In this document: positions 11,461-23,511 of the stretch, piece by piece
How positions within the stretch are numbered: the first letter of the stretch is position 1
Layout: each line of letters starts with the position of its first letter
NCBI GenBank assembly: GCA_945859605.1
Contig: OX243816.1
Coordinates: forward strand, 29,140,368-29,204,367
Length of the DNA: 64,000 bases
Direction: 5' to 3'
Source: Lumbricus rubellus
Lineage: Eukaryota > Annelida > Clitellata > Crassiclitellata > Lumbricidae
Notes under the pieces: model-generated
Told to the model about the DNA's origin: nothing
Databases searched by the model: none
Seen by the model: the letters and a program-made list of their open reading frames with translations, nothing else
Made by a program: the position numbers and the translations under genes

Positions 11461-13280
11461 TTTGCGTAAAAATTCAATTTTAAGAGATAAGTGCACAATA
11501 TTAGGCCTATCTAAAATTTCAATATTTAAAGATGTCATCTATCAATAACAAATGTTAGTTTAATTTTATTTTTATATCTGAATTATGTCAGACTGAAATT
11601 TGTGCTCAAAGTGTCCACCTTCGAGCTTAGGAAGATAAAAAAGAAACGTGGTAACAAAGGTCGTTCACAGAAAAGTCTATTGTTCTAAGGAAAAAATCGA
11701 AACATTTCTTGTGCTTGTGGAGACAGATCTGACAGACTTTGCATCAAACGAATTCATCAAATTCGATGCTTAGCGTTGCGTCATTTGACATCTGTGTTAC
11801 AAGCTAATCAATCTTGTGGATCAGACAGCAGCAAGACTTGCATCATGAGCTGCTATATATGAAACCTCGTGACAGATGACCATAACACGAAGACCGATTA
11901 ATCGTTGCAGCACTAAATGAACCTTGAGAAGAATTCTTTAGCACAGATTATAAGTAGAGCGTGAGATGACATCGTTGTCGTCATCTAATTTTCCATTGCA
12001 AGACATGACATATGCGCTGAATCGCTGAATCAAAACTCCACAATGTCACGATGCCGTTTGCTGTATATACTATGCATTATCATTTGCTAGACTACAGTAT
12101 TCTTTGCAAGACTACAGTATCCTTTGATAGACTACATAGTTCTTTGTTATGACTACATTCTCTTTTGCTATGACTACATTCTCCTTTTTGCTATAGGCTT
12201 CACTATCCTTTATACTAGACTACATTCTCCTTAGATATATAGACTATAATTATAGGCTAACATTATTCTTTGCTAGGCTACATTCTCCTTTGCTAGACTA
12301 CATCGTCCTTTGCCAGACTACACATTCTCCTTTGCTAGACTACATTATTCTTTGCTAGACTATACATTATCCTTTGCTCTATAGTCTCTATTATGATACA
12401 TTCATGAGTTTAGTATATATCGCAGTGACACGTTTAATTATGTGTTGGGTTATAGACTTTCGAAAATGCAGTAGACATTTAAACTCTAAAATGCAACGTC
12501 ATAGCACCTTAGACCTTCTTCCTCTAAAACATCTCTGTTAGTCAAGCTTACATGTATAATAATATTATACATATTATGTCTGGAACTTTTCCGCGTCGTC
12601 GGTTGCTCGTTGCTGAAGAAACGGGGTTTCTGCACTGAGAGCGCCTCTGAATATGAATACTAGTCTATGCTGCGAGAGTCTCTGTATAAATGTCCATGCA
12701 AATACTATAGGCCTACGAAATGCCGGTGTAGCCAATAATTATAAGCGTTCCATCCATTTAAGATTGAGATCGTATTAAAGCTTTATTATGGAATATAATA
12801 ATAGATAATAGCGTTTATATTGCATGGCATGTAATAATTAATCAGCGAAAAAAATGATAAATTAGACAAAATCAATAGCTATACAATAATTTTATTATGA
12901 CCAGTGGCTTTGTCTTTTACTTCACTATGCTTCATTTTAAACATGACTCTATAATTATGCTCAATATTACAGAGTCTATAAAATTCACCTTGGATTCTTG
13001 CACTGTATGACTTTCGCCTGTTGTTTCATTGACAGAAACAGTTATTATCTTGTCTCTATTGTCGATTTATTTCTGTTGTTATTTTTGGCTCACGTGTTAC
13101 CTAACGGGCTTTCTATCTGTCTATCCGTCTGTATATCTGCCTGTCTGCCTGTCTGTACCTCTACAGGTCTGTTGAAAGAGAGCGGACACACAGATAGATA
13201 AGGCTTGCAGTCAGATGTGTCTGTATGTAGGCCTGTCTGTCATCAGAGGGAGAGAGAAAAAATCACAGCGACAGAGACAG
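11461..13280. other. gene-free stretch with a degenerate 25-bp repeat
   Basis: No gene seen. From about 12070 to 12380 a degenerate repeat of roughly 22-27 bases (TTTGCTAGACTACATTCTCC-like) occurs some ten times. The rest is AT-rich unique sequence. Confidence 0.5.
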
Positions 13281-13485
13281 AAAAACACACACAAACACAA
13301 AGAGTCGAGACAGAGACAGACAGAGACAGAGACAGAAAAACACACACAAACACAAAGAGTCGAGACAGAGACAGACAGAGACAGACAGAGACAGAGACAG
13401 AAAAACACACAGAGACACAAAGAGTCAAGACAGAGACAGACAGAGACAGAGATAAAGACAGAGACAGAGAGACAGAGACGTACAT
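13265..13485. repeat. GACAGA array with a ~50-bp higher-order unit
   Basis: GACAGA repeats are interrupted three times by AAAAACACACACAAACACAAAGAGTC-like blocks, so the array has a higher-order period of about 50-60 bases. Confidence 0.85.
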
Positions 13486-13948
13486 GAAATGTGTCGGCAT
13501 GTCTGTGTCAGAATAAATGTGTCTGTATATATGAGTTGATCTGTAACATCCGTCGATCTGATTAAGAGAAGGACTTCTTTTGGATCTTGTCTCTGTGTGC
13601 GCCTCATTTTGTCCTCGTCGTCATACGTCGTCATATTATTTTCTATTCCGGTATACGCCTACTCTCTTTAGTCTCTACCCTATCATAATCAAACTGCCTG
13701 GCAGCCATTCGACGGCAATTGTAGGCTATATCGAATGAATCTATATAGTACTGCATGGTACTGGTATTTGTTCTGAAAGACGTTTGACGAATGGGAGAGT
13801 ATCTGTCTTCACTTCCGGTCCTTTTGCCAGAGGGGTTTCCATCCCACCACCACCCTCTCCCTCATCATGGTTCTTCTCCTCTTCTGTTTTTCGATTTGCG
13901 CTAATTAAATCGCACCACCGCTGTGCATGTGAAGCGCAGGCATTGCAC

Positions 13949-14200
13949 GGGAGGAGGAGGAGGAGGAGGAGGAGGAGGAGGAGGAGGAGGAGGAGGAGGA
14001 GGAGGAGGAGGAGGAGGAGGAGGAGGAGGAGGAGGAGGAGGAGGAGGAGGAGGAGGAGGAGGAGGAGGAGGAGGAGGAGGAGGAGGAGGAGGAGGAGGAG
14101 GAGGAGGAGGAGGAGGAGGAGGAGGAGGAGGAGGAGGAGAAGGAGGAGGAGGAGGAGGAGGAGGAGGAGGAGGAGGAGGAGGAGGAGGAGGAGGAAGGAG
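13949..14200. repeat. long GGA triplet array
   Basis: About 250 bases of almost uninterrupted GGA with a single GAA variant near 14140. Frames over it read as poly-Gly, poly-Arg or poly-Pro. The sequence is a mirror-repeat polypurine tract. Confidence 0.97.
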
Positions 14201-14269
14201 GAGTCTCGAAAGTCTAATTACTAACAACGACTTCACGCAGATCTCGCTTTCTTCTCTGCTTCCGACTTC

Positions 14270-14660
14270 CTCTACACCTCTCGCTGCGTGTATTTCTTCT
14301 CCACTCCTCCTTTCACTATATCTCTTATTCTCTCCTTCTCTTTCTACGTCTCTTCTTCTATTCTCCTCTCACAGTATCTCTTATTCTCTCTCCTCATCTC
14401 GTTGTAGGTATCTCTTCTCTCATCCTCTCGTTATATCTCACCTCCCCATCTCGCTATATCTCATGCTCTCTTCCTCTACTATATGCTAGATACTCTATTT
14501 GCTATAATTATCCTACTCTTATCCTCCTACTACGATATATATATATATATCTCTCATCTTCTCTTGCTATTATATCCTCTCCTCATTTCGCTATAATATC
14601 TCCTCTACTCTCATGCTCTCTCCTCCTTTTCTCTTCCTTCATCTCTCTTTGCATTTCCTT
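14270..14660. other. pyrimidine-rich gene-free stretch
   Basis: Repeats of TCTCTTATTCTCTC and TATATCTC with a TA run at 14537-14551. It is followed by a self-complementary stretch, TATACTATACACTGTATAGTATA, at about 14664-14686. No coding signal. Confidence 0.5.
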
Positions 14661-14762
14661 AGTGTATACTATACACTGTATAGTATAGTATATAATACTG
14701 CGCAGCATTTACCTTCTATTTATATTGATATGTTTGCGAAACTGCTTGTCTTTGTATCTGAG

Positions 14763-14890
14763 CGTGTATCTGTCTGTCTTTCTGTCTGTCTGTATGTCTG
14801 TCTGTCTATTTGTCTGTCTGTCTCGCTGTCAATACCTAACCATCGTTGTAATCAGAAGCTATTTTGTCGCCTTGTGATCATCGTAGTTGG

Positions 14891-14983
<93 letters not shown>

Positions 14984-15003
14984 GAGAGAAAGAGAGAGAG
15001 AGA
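14763..15003. repeat. TCTG array then GA microsatellite
   Basis: TGTC units at 14763-14830 are followed by a clean GA dinucleotide array of about 110 bases from 14895. CGT triplets follow at 15040-15135. Confidence 0.92.
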
Positions 15004-15214
15004 ACGGATGAAAATGAAGTCAAAAGTAATACGTAGCTGTCGTCGTCGTCGTCGTCGTCAGCATAATCATTATCATCATCATCATGATAACAGCGCTCCT
15101 TCATCGTCGTCGTCGTCGTCGTTTCGTCGTCGTTATCGATTTCTTCATTTTGTCTATAATTTTTATTTAAAATCTGCGCTCACCCCCACCCCCATTCTTC
15201 CATCCCCCACAACC

Positions 15215-15775
15215 CAGTGTTGTGCACGAGACCAAAAATCCAAGACCAAGACCAAGACCAAGACCGAGTGGTCCAAGACCAAGACCAAGACCAAGACCGG
15301 GTGGTCCAAGACCGAGACCAAGACCAAGACCGGGTGGTCCAAGACCGAGACCAAGACCAAGACCGCAATTTTCTGGTCTCGAGACCGTCTCGAGACCAAG
15401 ACCACGTCTCGAGACCACACCACTGAGGTCCAAATCCCTGCTCCTCAATGTTTGCATAACTACAAAATGCCACATCGAGCAATTGCATCGATGTAATTAC
15501 TTACTAAGGCACTAGGATAACTGAGCATTCACGTTTTCTTGTCTCTTTTGATGCGACCAAGAGGTCCAAGACCAAGACCAAGACCGGACCTTCAAGACCA
15601 AGACCAGACCAAGACCGGACCATCAAGACCGAGACCAAGACCAAGACCGGACCTTCAAGACCAAGACCAAGACCAAGACCTGGTGGTCCAAGACCAAGAC
15701 CAAGACCAAGACCGCAATTTTCTGGTCTCGAGACCGTCTCGAGACCAAGACCACGGTCTCGAGACCACATCACTG
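15215..15775 (+). mobile_element. hAT-like non-autonomous element, copy 1
   Basis: It begins CAGTGTTGTGCACGAGACC and ends GAGACCACATCACTG, giving short terminal inverted repeats CAGTG(T/A)TGTG. The interior is a minisatellite of GACCAA/GACCGG units plus a unique core of about 140 bases, with palindromes GGTCTCGAGACC near the ends. It is a near-identical reverse complement of the copy at 16380-16942. A clean 8-bp duplication is not seen here: CACAACC lies at the left edge and recurs 3 bases beyond the right edge, so this edge was altered or the copy arose differently. Confidence 0.75.
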
Positions 15776-16059
15776 CGGCACAACCCCAAATCGAAGTTCC
15801 AATCAGTCTCTGAAGGTGTATAGATACTCGAAGATGGCAACCACGGTATTACAGAAGTCTCTTGGATGAAGACTTTGAAAGACAACTTGCAGTCCTACTA
15901 TACATGTAGCAGCTTATAGCTGGATGCATGTTGTCAAATAGAGACAGAAGAGAAGGAGAGTCACTTAAGCTGAGGCAAAGATTATAAGAATATTAAGATT
16001 TAGCGAATTCATTTTCTTAACCTCGGCACATGCATGATGCCGAAAAGTAACCAGTCCTC

Positions 16060-16165
16060 TCCCTTGCCGTCCTATCGATGGATATATCAGGATTTGAACC
16101 CTGATCGAAGCACAGGTGGCTGTTGTCTTTGATCGAGACCCATTCAGCCTCAACAGCAGCAGCAA
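16060..16165 (-). mobile_element. probable tRNA-derived SINE head
   Basis: On the minus strand GGTTCAAATCC (16090-16100) is a perfect B box, and AGGCTGAATGGGT (about 16137-16149) matches an A box of the Leu/Ser type at the right spacing. No acceptor stem closes, so this is a SINE head and not a tRNA gene. Confidence 0.5.
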
Positions 16166-16379
16166 CAGCAGCAGCAGCAGCACACAGAGCGGGGATAGGC
16201 GACGTCAAAGAGTTCAGAACGGTCTTCATCATCAGCTGTACATGTAAGCATCCCATCGTCATGTCGTGCTCAGAAGAGTCGGTCACAGATGCTCGTCAAT
16301 GCACTGACTGCATGCATGTCTCGCTCACAACTTCCTCAGAAAAATGCGCACACATGTCAAACACACGCGTGCATTATAC

Positions 16380-16942
16380 CAGTGATGTGGTCTCTAGACC
16401 GTGGTCTTGGTCTCGAGACGGTCTCGAGACCAGAAAATTGCGGTCTTGGTCTTGGTCTTGGTCTTGGACCACCAGGTCTTGGTCTTGGTCTTGGTCTTGA
16501 AGGTCCGGTCTTGGTCTTGGTCTCGGTCTTGATGGTCCGGTCTTGGTCTGGTCTTGGTCTTGAAGGTCCGGTCTTGGTCTTGGTCTTGGACCTCTTGGTC
16601 GCATCAAAAGAGACAAGAAAACGTGAATGCTCAGTTATCCTATAGTGCCTTAGTAAGTAATTACATCGATGCAATTGCTCGATGTGGCATTTTGTAGTTA
16701 TGCAAACATTGAGGAGCAGGGATTTGGACCTCAGTGGTGTGGTCTCGAGACGTGGTCTTGGTCTCAAGACGGTCTCGAGACCAGAAAATTGCGGTCTTGG
16801 TCTTGGTCTCGGTCTTGGACCACCCGGTCTTGGTCTTGGTCTCGGTCTTGGACCACCCGGTCTTGGTCTTGGTCTTGGTCTTGGACCACTCGGTCTTGGT
16901 CTTGGTCTTGGTCTTGGATTTTTGGTCTCGTGCACAACACTG
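16380..16942 (-). mobile_element. hAT-like non-autonomous element, copy 2, with 8-bp TSD
   Basis: It starts CAGTGATGTGG and ends GTGCACAACACTG. It is flanked by perfect 8-base duplications CATTATAC at 16372-16379 and 16943-16950. An 8-bp duplication with CAGTG termini is diagnostic of hAT-type transposition. It is the inverted counterpart of 15215-15775, with the same minisatellite and core, and carries no transposase. The intact duplication and high similarity suggest recent activity. Confidence 0.88.
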
Positions 16943-17594
16943 CATTATACGGTGCTTGCGCATTCCACGTTGCAATTCAATGCGGAATGACTCTCAAGGA
17001 ACCTGAAGTCAAAACATTACACCTAACTGAGCAATTTATTTATTTTTTATGATTGTAATTTTTATTTAACGCAGTCAGTCCTGGATAATTCGAATTTTTT
17101 TAAACGGTTAAAAGTAACAAAATATTACAAATTGCCGAGAAATCTGAATAACAGAGGAGAAATTATTTTCGCAAAGAGATATTCTGTTTGCACTTTGTAG
17201 GTATGTCTGAGCAGGTTTCTTGAAGAAACGCTATATAAATTCTAGAAATGAAAATGAATGAATGAGTAGGCTATAGACCTATATGCCATGATTAAATCAT
17301 CTTTCGTTTCGTTATGTCGCCCTCTCTGCAGAGCCCCCACACCCAATTTATCGCACTGTCTTAGTTTCTCCTGTTATTATAGGCTGACGTTTCACTGCCT
17401 CTCACTAGCAAAAGGCAATGAAGAAAGAGATAGGCGGATTCGAATTAACGATGAACAATTACCATACACGTTACACATGCCAACTGACTACATGTATACA
17501 AAGGCCTATAGATCTATGTCAACCACGCAATTCGATGTTTGTCCAGTCTCATCGCATATAATGCAAGCTTATATCGCATATATATAATTATATA

Positions 17595-18136
17595 TGTGTC
17601 CGCGTTAAAGTAGAACCCACAATAAAGTGTCATAACTCGGTCAAAATGTTTAGGATTTGCCTGAAATTTTACACACAACAACAGTGGCCATAGTTACACG
17701 AGATCCTAAAGCCGATTATAAATATTCGTGAGTTTGTCAAATTTATGAGCGTTTGAGATGCAGCACCGAAAAATGCAACTTTCCAACATGGAAAAGCTGA
17801 AAAGAAGTAAAATTCAGCTAAATTTGATGCTCAAAATGTCATTTTTGTTCACGAACACACGACCATAGACGTAGTAATGTAGTAGCTGTCCCGGAAGACA
17901 CTCGGCTTCATATCCGTAGCTGTGGCCGCCTAGCAGTCCAGACCTCGATCCGGGTGCATGTACCGGAGTAGCGTGTTTTTCCTTCCCGTATTCTTGACAT
18001 CGATAAGCGTAGGGTGCGTCTGATTGAAGACTGGCAGCTGTTTGACCAGGTGATCATCGATCGGACCTTCAAACAGTAGCCTCTACGACACTTTATGACA
18101 CTTTATTGTGGGTTCTACTTTAACGCGGACACAGTG
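17595..18136. mobile_element. Tc1/mariner-like element with ~40-bp TIRs
   Basis: The left end reads TGTGTCCGCGTTAAAGTAGA and the right end is its reverse complement; identity runs about 39-40 bases (17595-17634 and 18095-18133). Plus-strand sequence near 17919-17955 encodes LWPPSSPDLDPG, matching the WPPxSPDLNP block of mariner-type transposases, in a frame soon broken. The element is therefore a decayed or internally deleted copy. A TA target site is plausible at the right edge only. Confidence 0.7.
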
Positions 18137-18150
18137 TATTATATATTATA

Positions 18151-18285
18151 CTAGCTGGGGTACCCTGCGTTGCCCGGGAGTTTTATGTAAATATATAGCT
18201 GTGAAGCTATGGCGACGGAATGAAAATAGCAAAAGTTTGAGTTTTCGCGCCCCACCATGGCCCCTCCACTGGCTGGACCTCATCG
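18151..18285 (-). mobile_element. Helitron-like 3' end fragment
   Basis: On the minus strand the sequence ends GGGCAACGCAGGGTACCCCA followed by GCTAG and then T. This resembles the end of the element at 10149-11076 and fits a Helitron 3' terminus. The other boundary is not defined. Confidence 0.4.
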
Positions 18286-18385
18286 TATATAATGTATATC
18301 GCATATATTTATATAAATATATATGTAGCATCCTTTCATGGCCATCCTGTAACCTTGATGTAGATTACATGTTGATATGTTTCAG

Positions 18386-18448
18386 GTCAAACGGAGGGAG
18401 ATACTGGTTACGAGTACAACTATGATGACGAGTTCTATGACGAGTCAG
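18386..18448 (+). CDS. IgLON/lachesin-like gene: acidic tyrosine-rich exon
   Basis: A TTTCAG acceptor precedes 18386 and a CAG/GTTAAT donor follows 18448. The 63-base exon reads, in the phase demanded by the next exon, QTEGDTGYEYNYDDEFYDES. It ends in phase 1, exactly what the Ig1 exon at 21076 needs. The peptide would sit just before the first Ig domain and is very acidic with four tyrosines, a composition that suits tyrosine sulfation. The signal-peptide exon upstream was not identified. Exon status is inferred from splice sites and phase. Confidence 0.55.
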
Positions 18449-18534
18449 GTTAATAACAGATACCGTAGTCCTTTGCTCCACCTCACACTAGTCTAACAGG
18501 CCTATACCAAACACTCGCTTTATGCCTTTACCTT

Positions 18535-18775
18535 ATTCTATTCTATTCTATTCTATTTTTGGATTTATAAAGCGCCTATCACAGTACAAACTAATCAGAG
18601 GCGCTCCCAGTGCAAAGAACTCCTGGAAAAAGAAAAGTCTTGAGACATCTGGCAGAAAAAGTAAAGCCTCCAGATAAAATTTGAGCACGAATAATAATAG
18701 TAGGAAGGCCATTCCACAGTAAAGGGCAGACAGAGGCAAAGGCGCCTTTATTGTCGTACTTATAGCCTCTCGTGT
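18535..18775 (-). mobile_element. 3' end of CR1/L2-like LINE, decayed
   Basis: The minus strand encodes remnants of the conserved C-terminus of CR1/L2-type reverse transcriptases: GAFASVCPLLWNGLP, then KTFLF and a terminal TGSASD, with frameshifts. The tail reads GGCGCTTTATAAATCC and then an AATAG microsatellite, as expected for the 3' end of this LINE class. Related ends lie at 44880-45110 and 52700-52926. Confidence 0.7.
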
Positions 18776-19322
18776 ACATTCCTAGCCGTTGTTATCGTCC
18801 TTTATACTCTTCTCATACTCATTTATTGAGGTAGTTTATATAGCACCGCAAGAAAGCAGGCTTAATTATAATCTCAGTGACAATTTGTATGGCGCCGTAA
18901 CACAACCATGCCGTTACAAGGGCGCCTCATATACAATCAACAACCGGATATAATTAATTGTCAGAAGCGATCGCTAAGCGTTAGACAAAATAATATTGAA
19001 TGCATAATGTAAGTAGACCTATCGCAGTGCACAGGAAATTGTAACAACCACCAGTGCTGGGCCATGCAAGAAAAAAGCGAGGCACCCTTAAAGGCTTAAC
19101 TCCGTGAAAAATCGCCCTCTGCTTGTGTTAAAAAAACTTGTCTTCTACATGTATACGTCATCCACTCACTCTTGCAGTCGTCCGTTTTCATTTAGGTTCA
19201 CCTCTTCCTTCGTCCCTCTTGGTTACAGCTTCTTCTGCCTCCAAATATCTGAATGTCTATCCTCTTCTCAATATCTTCCTATAAGCTTCATTCATTCTGT
19301 GCAGTCCCTTGGCTATTCTGCC

Positions 19323-19327
19323 CTCAT

Positions 19328-19410
<83 letters not shown>

Positions 19411-19415
19411 GTGTA
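19323..19415. repeat. CT then CTGT microsatellite
   Basis: Tandem CT units followed by CTGT and CT again. A similar TCTGTC patch lies at 19655-19755. Confidence 0.9.
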
Positions 19416-20163
19416 TCTCTCCCTCTCGCAATATCCGTGTGTATATTTCTCTCCACTCAGCCATTATCTCCATGTCTCCTTATCCCTCATAACAATATAA
19501 ATGTCTGCTATAGTCTATAGACTGACTTGCTTCTCACTAGACACCCTGTACGGTGTATACCTTTGCTTCACCTTTGAGTCCCTCGTCTTTGTATTTCACT
19601 TCCTGTCATTTCCATTCAACTAATCAAAATCCTTATGCAATCACGGTTTAACTCTCTCTCTGTCTGTCTCTGTATCTCTCTCTGTCTGTCTCCATCTCTC
19701 TGTCTTATTGTCTCTGTATCTCTCTGTCTCTGTCTGTCTCTGTCTGTCTCTCCGTTTCCTTCACGTTCAATATTCTTTGCCCTCGACGCTGGATCACCTG
19801 CTTCAGCTCATCTGCCCCATCACTTGGTCACTTCCGGTTTGTCCCTCCGTCAATCGATCCCCATGTCCGTCTGCCCCTCTGCTTCTTCGTTCGTCTGCAT
19901 TCCTCTGTAGGCAGCTCGTGTAGGTCTGTATCTATGCGTGAGTGTATGTATGCCTGTATTAACTCACCTCCGTGCATTCACACATAATTATATTCGTTAC
20001 CTGGAATGTTAGGCATGCAGTCACCGTGTATGTGTCACTATTTGTCTTTGTATGTGCCGTTGTATGTCTTTGTATGTGTCGTTGTATGTCTTTGTATGCA
20101 TTGTCGTACGTGTGGATGTTTTCGTGTAGCCGTGTATATATAGTGAGGGGGAGAAGTCGTATT

Positions 20164-20166
<3 letters not shown>

Positions 20167-20202
<36 letters not shown>
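20167..20202. repeat. CA microsatellite
   Basis: Eighteen CA units. Confidence 0.95.
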
Positions 20203-20204
<2 letters not shown>

Positions 20205-20635
20205 AGCATGACCTCATGTATACTCTGCTGGTTCTAATGCCATTCGCTGGCTTTGTTCGATGGATATTGGCGACCAATGCACTGGCTCCCCATCCCGATC
20301 AGTCACAATTGCTGGAAGAGAGACTCCGAAGTTAACATAATCCTGTGAAGCTAACTCAAGCTACAACTCGGTTTCGCTTTCACGTCGTCTTTAGAGCACA
20401 GCGGTTCTATTATAGTATTGTGTAAACCTGATATATAAGATGTCAGGTCAGCAGCTTATCGAAAACTTTGGCAAATTCGTTGGCAGGTTTATTGGAAGGG
20501 TGGCATTGTCATCTTTTATTTAATAGTTTTCGCTCATTTTGAACACCTTCACTATAATGTATACGCGAGAAAGTCATCGAGAGCAAAAAGAAAAACCGTC
20601 CGAACAGTTATCTAGAAGTCATTAGCAGAAGACAT

Positions 20636-21055
20636 CCATCCAATCATCCATACATCTATACATCCATACATCCATACATCCATACATCCATCATCATCCA
20701 TTCATCCATCAATCCATCCATTCATTCATCCATTCATCCATCCATTCATCATCATCCATTCATCCATCCATCTGTCCATCCATCCATCCATCATCATCCA
20801 TTCATCCATCCATCTGTCCATCCATCCATCATCATCCATTTATCCATCCATCTATCCATCCATCCATGCATCCATACATCTGTTCATCCATCCATCATCA
20901 TCCATTCATCCATCCATCCATACATCCATCCATTCATACATCAATACATCCATCTATCCATCTATCCATCCATCAATCGATCAAACCGATCATCCATCAA
21001 TCCATCCATCCACATTTAATCGTTCCATCCATCCATCCATCCATCCATCTATCTA
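20636..21055. repeat. ATCC tetranucleotide array with ~50-bp higher-order units
   Basis: CATC/CATT units over 420 bases, with segments such as CATCATCCATTCATCCATCC recurring four times. It lies directly upstream of the acceptor of the Ig1 exon at 21076. Confidence 0.93.
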
Positions 21056-21075
21056 CATGTATCTGTATATTTCAG

Positions 21076-21182
21076 CTTTATCGCAAGGACCAACATTTGA
21101 CGTTCCAATGACAAACGTGACGGTGGTGATCGGCCAGACAGCTGTCCTGCCCTGCTCCATCGACTACTTGGGCAAACACAAG
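21076..21182 (+). CDS. IgLON/lachesin-like gene: first half of Ig domain 1
   Basis: A TATTTCAG acceptor and an AAG/GTAAGT donor frame this 107-base exon. It reads [20 protein letters not shown] and continues [15 protein letters not shown], entering in phase 1 and leaving in phase 0. [15 protein letters not shown] is the A'-B strand region of an Ig domain with its first cysteine, and the word before the donor (LGKHK) joins directly to VAWLD in the next exon. The family is homophilic or heterophilic neuronal adhesion molecules, usually secreted with a GPI anchor. N-glycosylation is possible at NVT. Confidence 0.82.
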
Positions 21183-22730
21183 GTAAGTGGGGAACGCGGC
21201 CGCCCAGAACCGCAGTAAAGACAGTGCGAGCATGGATGCGGCAGTATCCTTAGCACCCTCCTAAACGCGGGCCTGGGATCATACGCCACTCCTCTAACGC
21301 CGACCAAAACAGAAGCACGCGAATTATTTGAGTCTTTTGCACGACATATATAATTCCAGTCGTAGGCCTATTACTTCACGATACGCCTGTACATAATAGA
21401 AATTAAAACCTTAACTACATGTAGGCTACATGCGATCAGGTGCTCTTTCAGACCTGCATTACTGGAGTGACGGATATCTATTGGTATAATAAATAAAAAA
21501 TAGGTTTCCATAAAAAGGAGCCATAAGATTTAACAGTAAAACGTCTAGTGCTAGAATGGGCTTTGACAGGGCGATATGCTGATGAATTCCGAATGAAATG
21601 CGAGTGGATGTCGGAAGCGTGGGAGAGGCACCCCAAAAAACAGAAAGTTTCAGTCGTAAGAATAACTCACAAATTGGAAGATCTTTTATCTAGTCTATAT
21701 TCTCAAGAGCTTTAGCTCGCTAAAAGATGCTACAGTGTATTCCCATTTGCGAATACTCGATATATAATTTATACGAATAGCCTTCCTCTTTAGGATAACA
21801 GGTTTACAAAGCCTAGATTCGTAACCTACGTCGATGCCCAAAATAATCAGGTTGCAATACGTGAGGCATAGAGGGGGATGAGCATGATTGAGGTTCTATG
21901 GGGGACTATATAGAAATGTCGCATAACGCTTAATTCGAATGACTAATGCGCTTTATTGCTATAAAAGGATAGTGCACATGCGCAGCCAACCGTTACAGGA
22001 ACAACACAACTGAACCAAGCTGGAGGTCGGATACCATTATCACAGAGTCGAGGTCAACTGCATGCCATATTTTGTCTCGAGAGTTGATGCCATAAAATTA
22101 TATCAAGAGTCCAAGGCCGCTGCTATAAGTGGCCTCAAGGAAGAAGAGGCTAGAGCTCAAGGTCTCATAATACTAACCAATCACTTTATACATGACGCTA
22201 TCTACAAGACTCATAGCGCGACTCCTACAATATTAACTAGATTGCTCTTCTCTCAATTGTTTCTCTCCCTGTATAGCCTACGCTTTCATATTCATGCGAT
22301 AATTAATTATTCATTTTCAAATAACATCTCTGCACGTTACTCGCTACGGCCATTGACTTCTATTCTCTGCTAACTTTCAATTTCAATTTCTCAAGATTTG
22401 TAATTTCACTTCTGGTTCTTTTCTGTACCGGTCGTCGTCGTCGTCGCGTCTTTTCCTTTGCATCGCCTGTCTTCCTATTCTCTTCCAGCTGTCTTTCATC
22501 CATGTATCTGTTGTATCTCTTTCCATCCGAGCCAATCGCTTCCTTTTCAACGTCCGTAATGCATCGGCTGTGGCTGTGTAGTTTGTTCTCGAAACACACA
22601 GCCTGCTGTCGTCGTCAATCTAGCTTCCGGTCACGTGCCTCCAACACCAGCTTCCGTTCATCTTTGAAAGAGCGCGATGAGAGAGAATGTGTGAGCGAGA
22701 GAGATGGAGAGAGATATATATATATAGATG
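21183..22730. other. intron sequence, no gene seen
   Basis: The first 1.5 kb of the intron after the Ig1a exon holds no recognisable domain, terminal-repeat pair or RNA gene. A frame at 22062-22373 was inspected and matches nothing I know. Confidence 0.45.
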
Positions 22731-22945
<215 letters not shown>

Positions 22946-23511
22946 ACGTGACCCCTGATTGCATGCGTGTGTGGGCTGGCTGAGCAAGACTTACGTCTAA
23001 TTGCTTTTCGGTCCTTTCCATTCAGTCAGGACCAATTCCCAGCCTAGCTGCAGTGACTCCTGCAGAACGGGTGGCAAAACCATCCTTCCTTCCTTCCCTC
23101 TCTTCCACCACCGACCAAAGGACGGCCTGGTGCTCCTTCTTCCATCCATACTTCATTCCATAATTCATTCCAACGCAAAAAGTATTCGACAATCCATGCA
23201 TGTACCATACAATTTTTTTCTTGTATCCGTCTCTCATGCACTCCATGACGCCATTCCACTCTCATCCGTGTCTTCCTTCTTCCTCTAGATCCATACTTTT
23301 TCGCCATATACATGTATCCTCTTTCTTTTATCCATAACCATTCACTTCCTCTCCATCCGTCTCCACTTTCCTCATATCTTCTCTATCTCTGCGTCTTTCC
23401 TTTCATTATACCCCATGCACACCTCTTTTCTGTTATTCTTCAATGTTCTCATCTGTCATTTCCATAGCTCATTGGCACTTGGCACCCGCACATAGCATAT
23501 ATGCAATGCAC

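Noticed and set aside
13784..14489. Poly-Arg, poly-Gly and poly-Pro frames
   Set aside because: Arise from the GGA triplet tract.
15163..16975. Several overlapping frames with GLGLGLG, RPRPRPRP or SWSWSW repeats
   Set aside because: All are translations of the GACCAA minisatellite inside the hAT-like elements.
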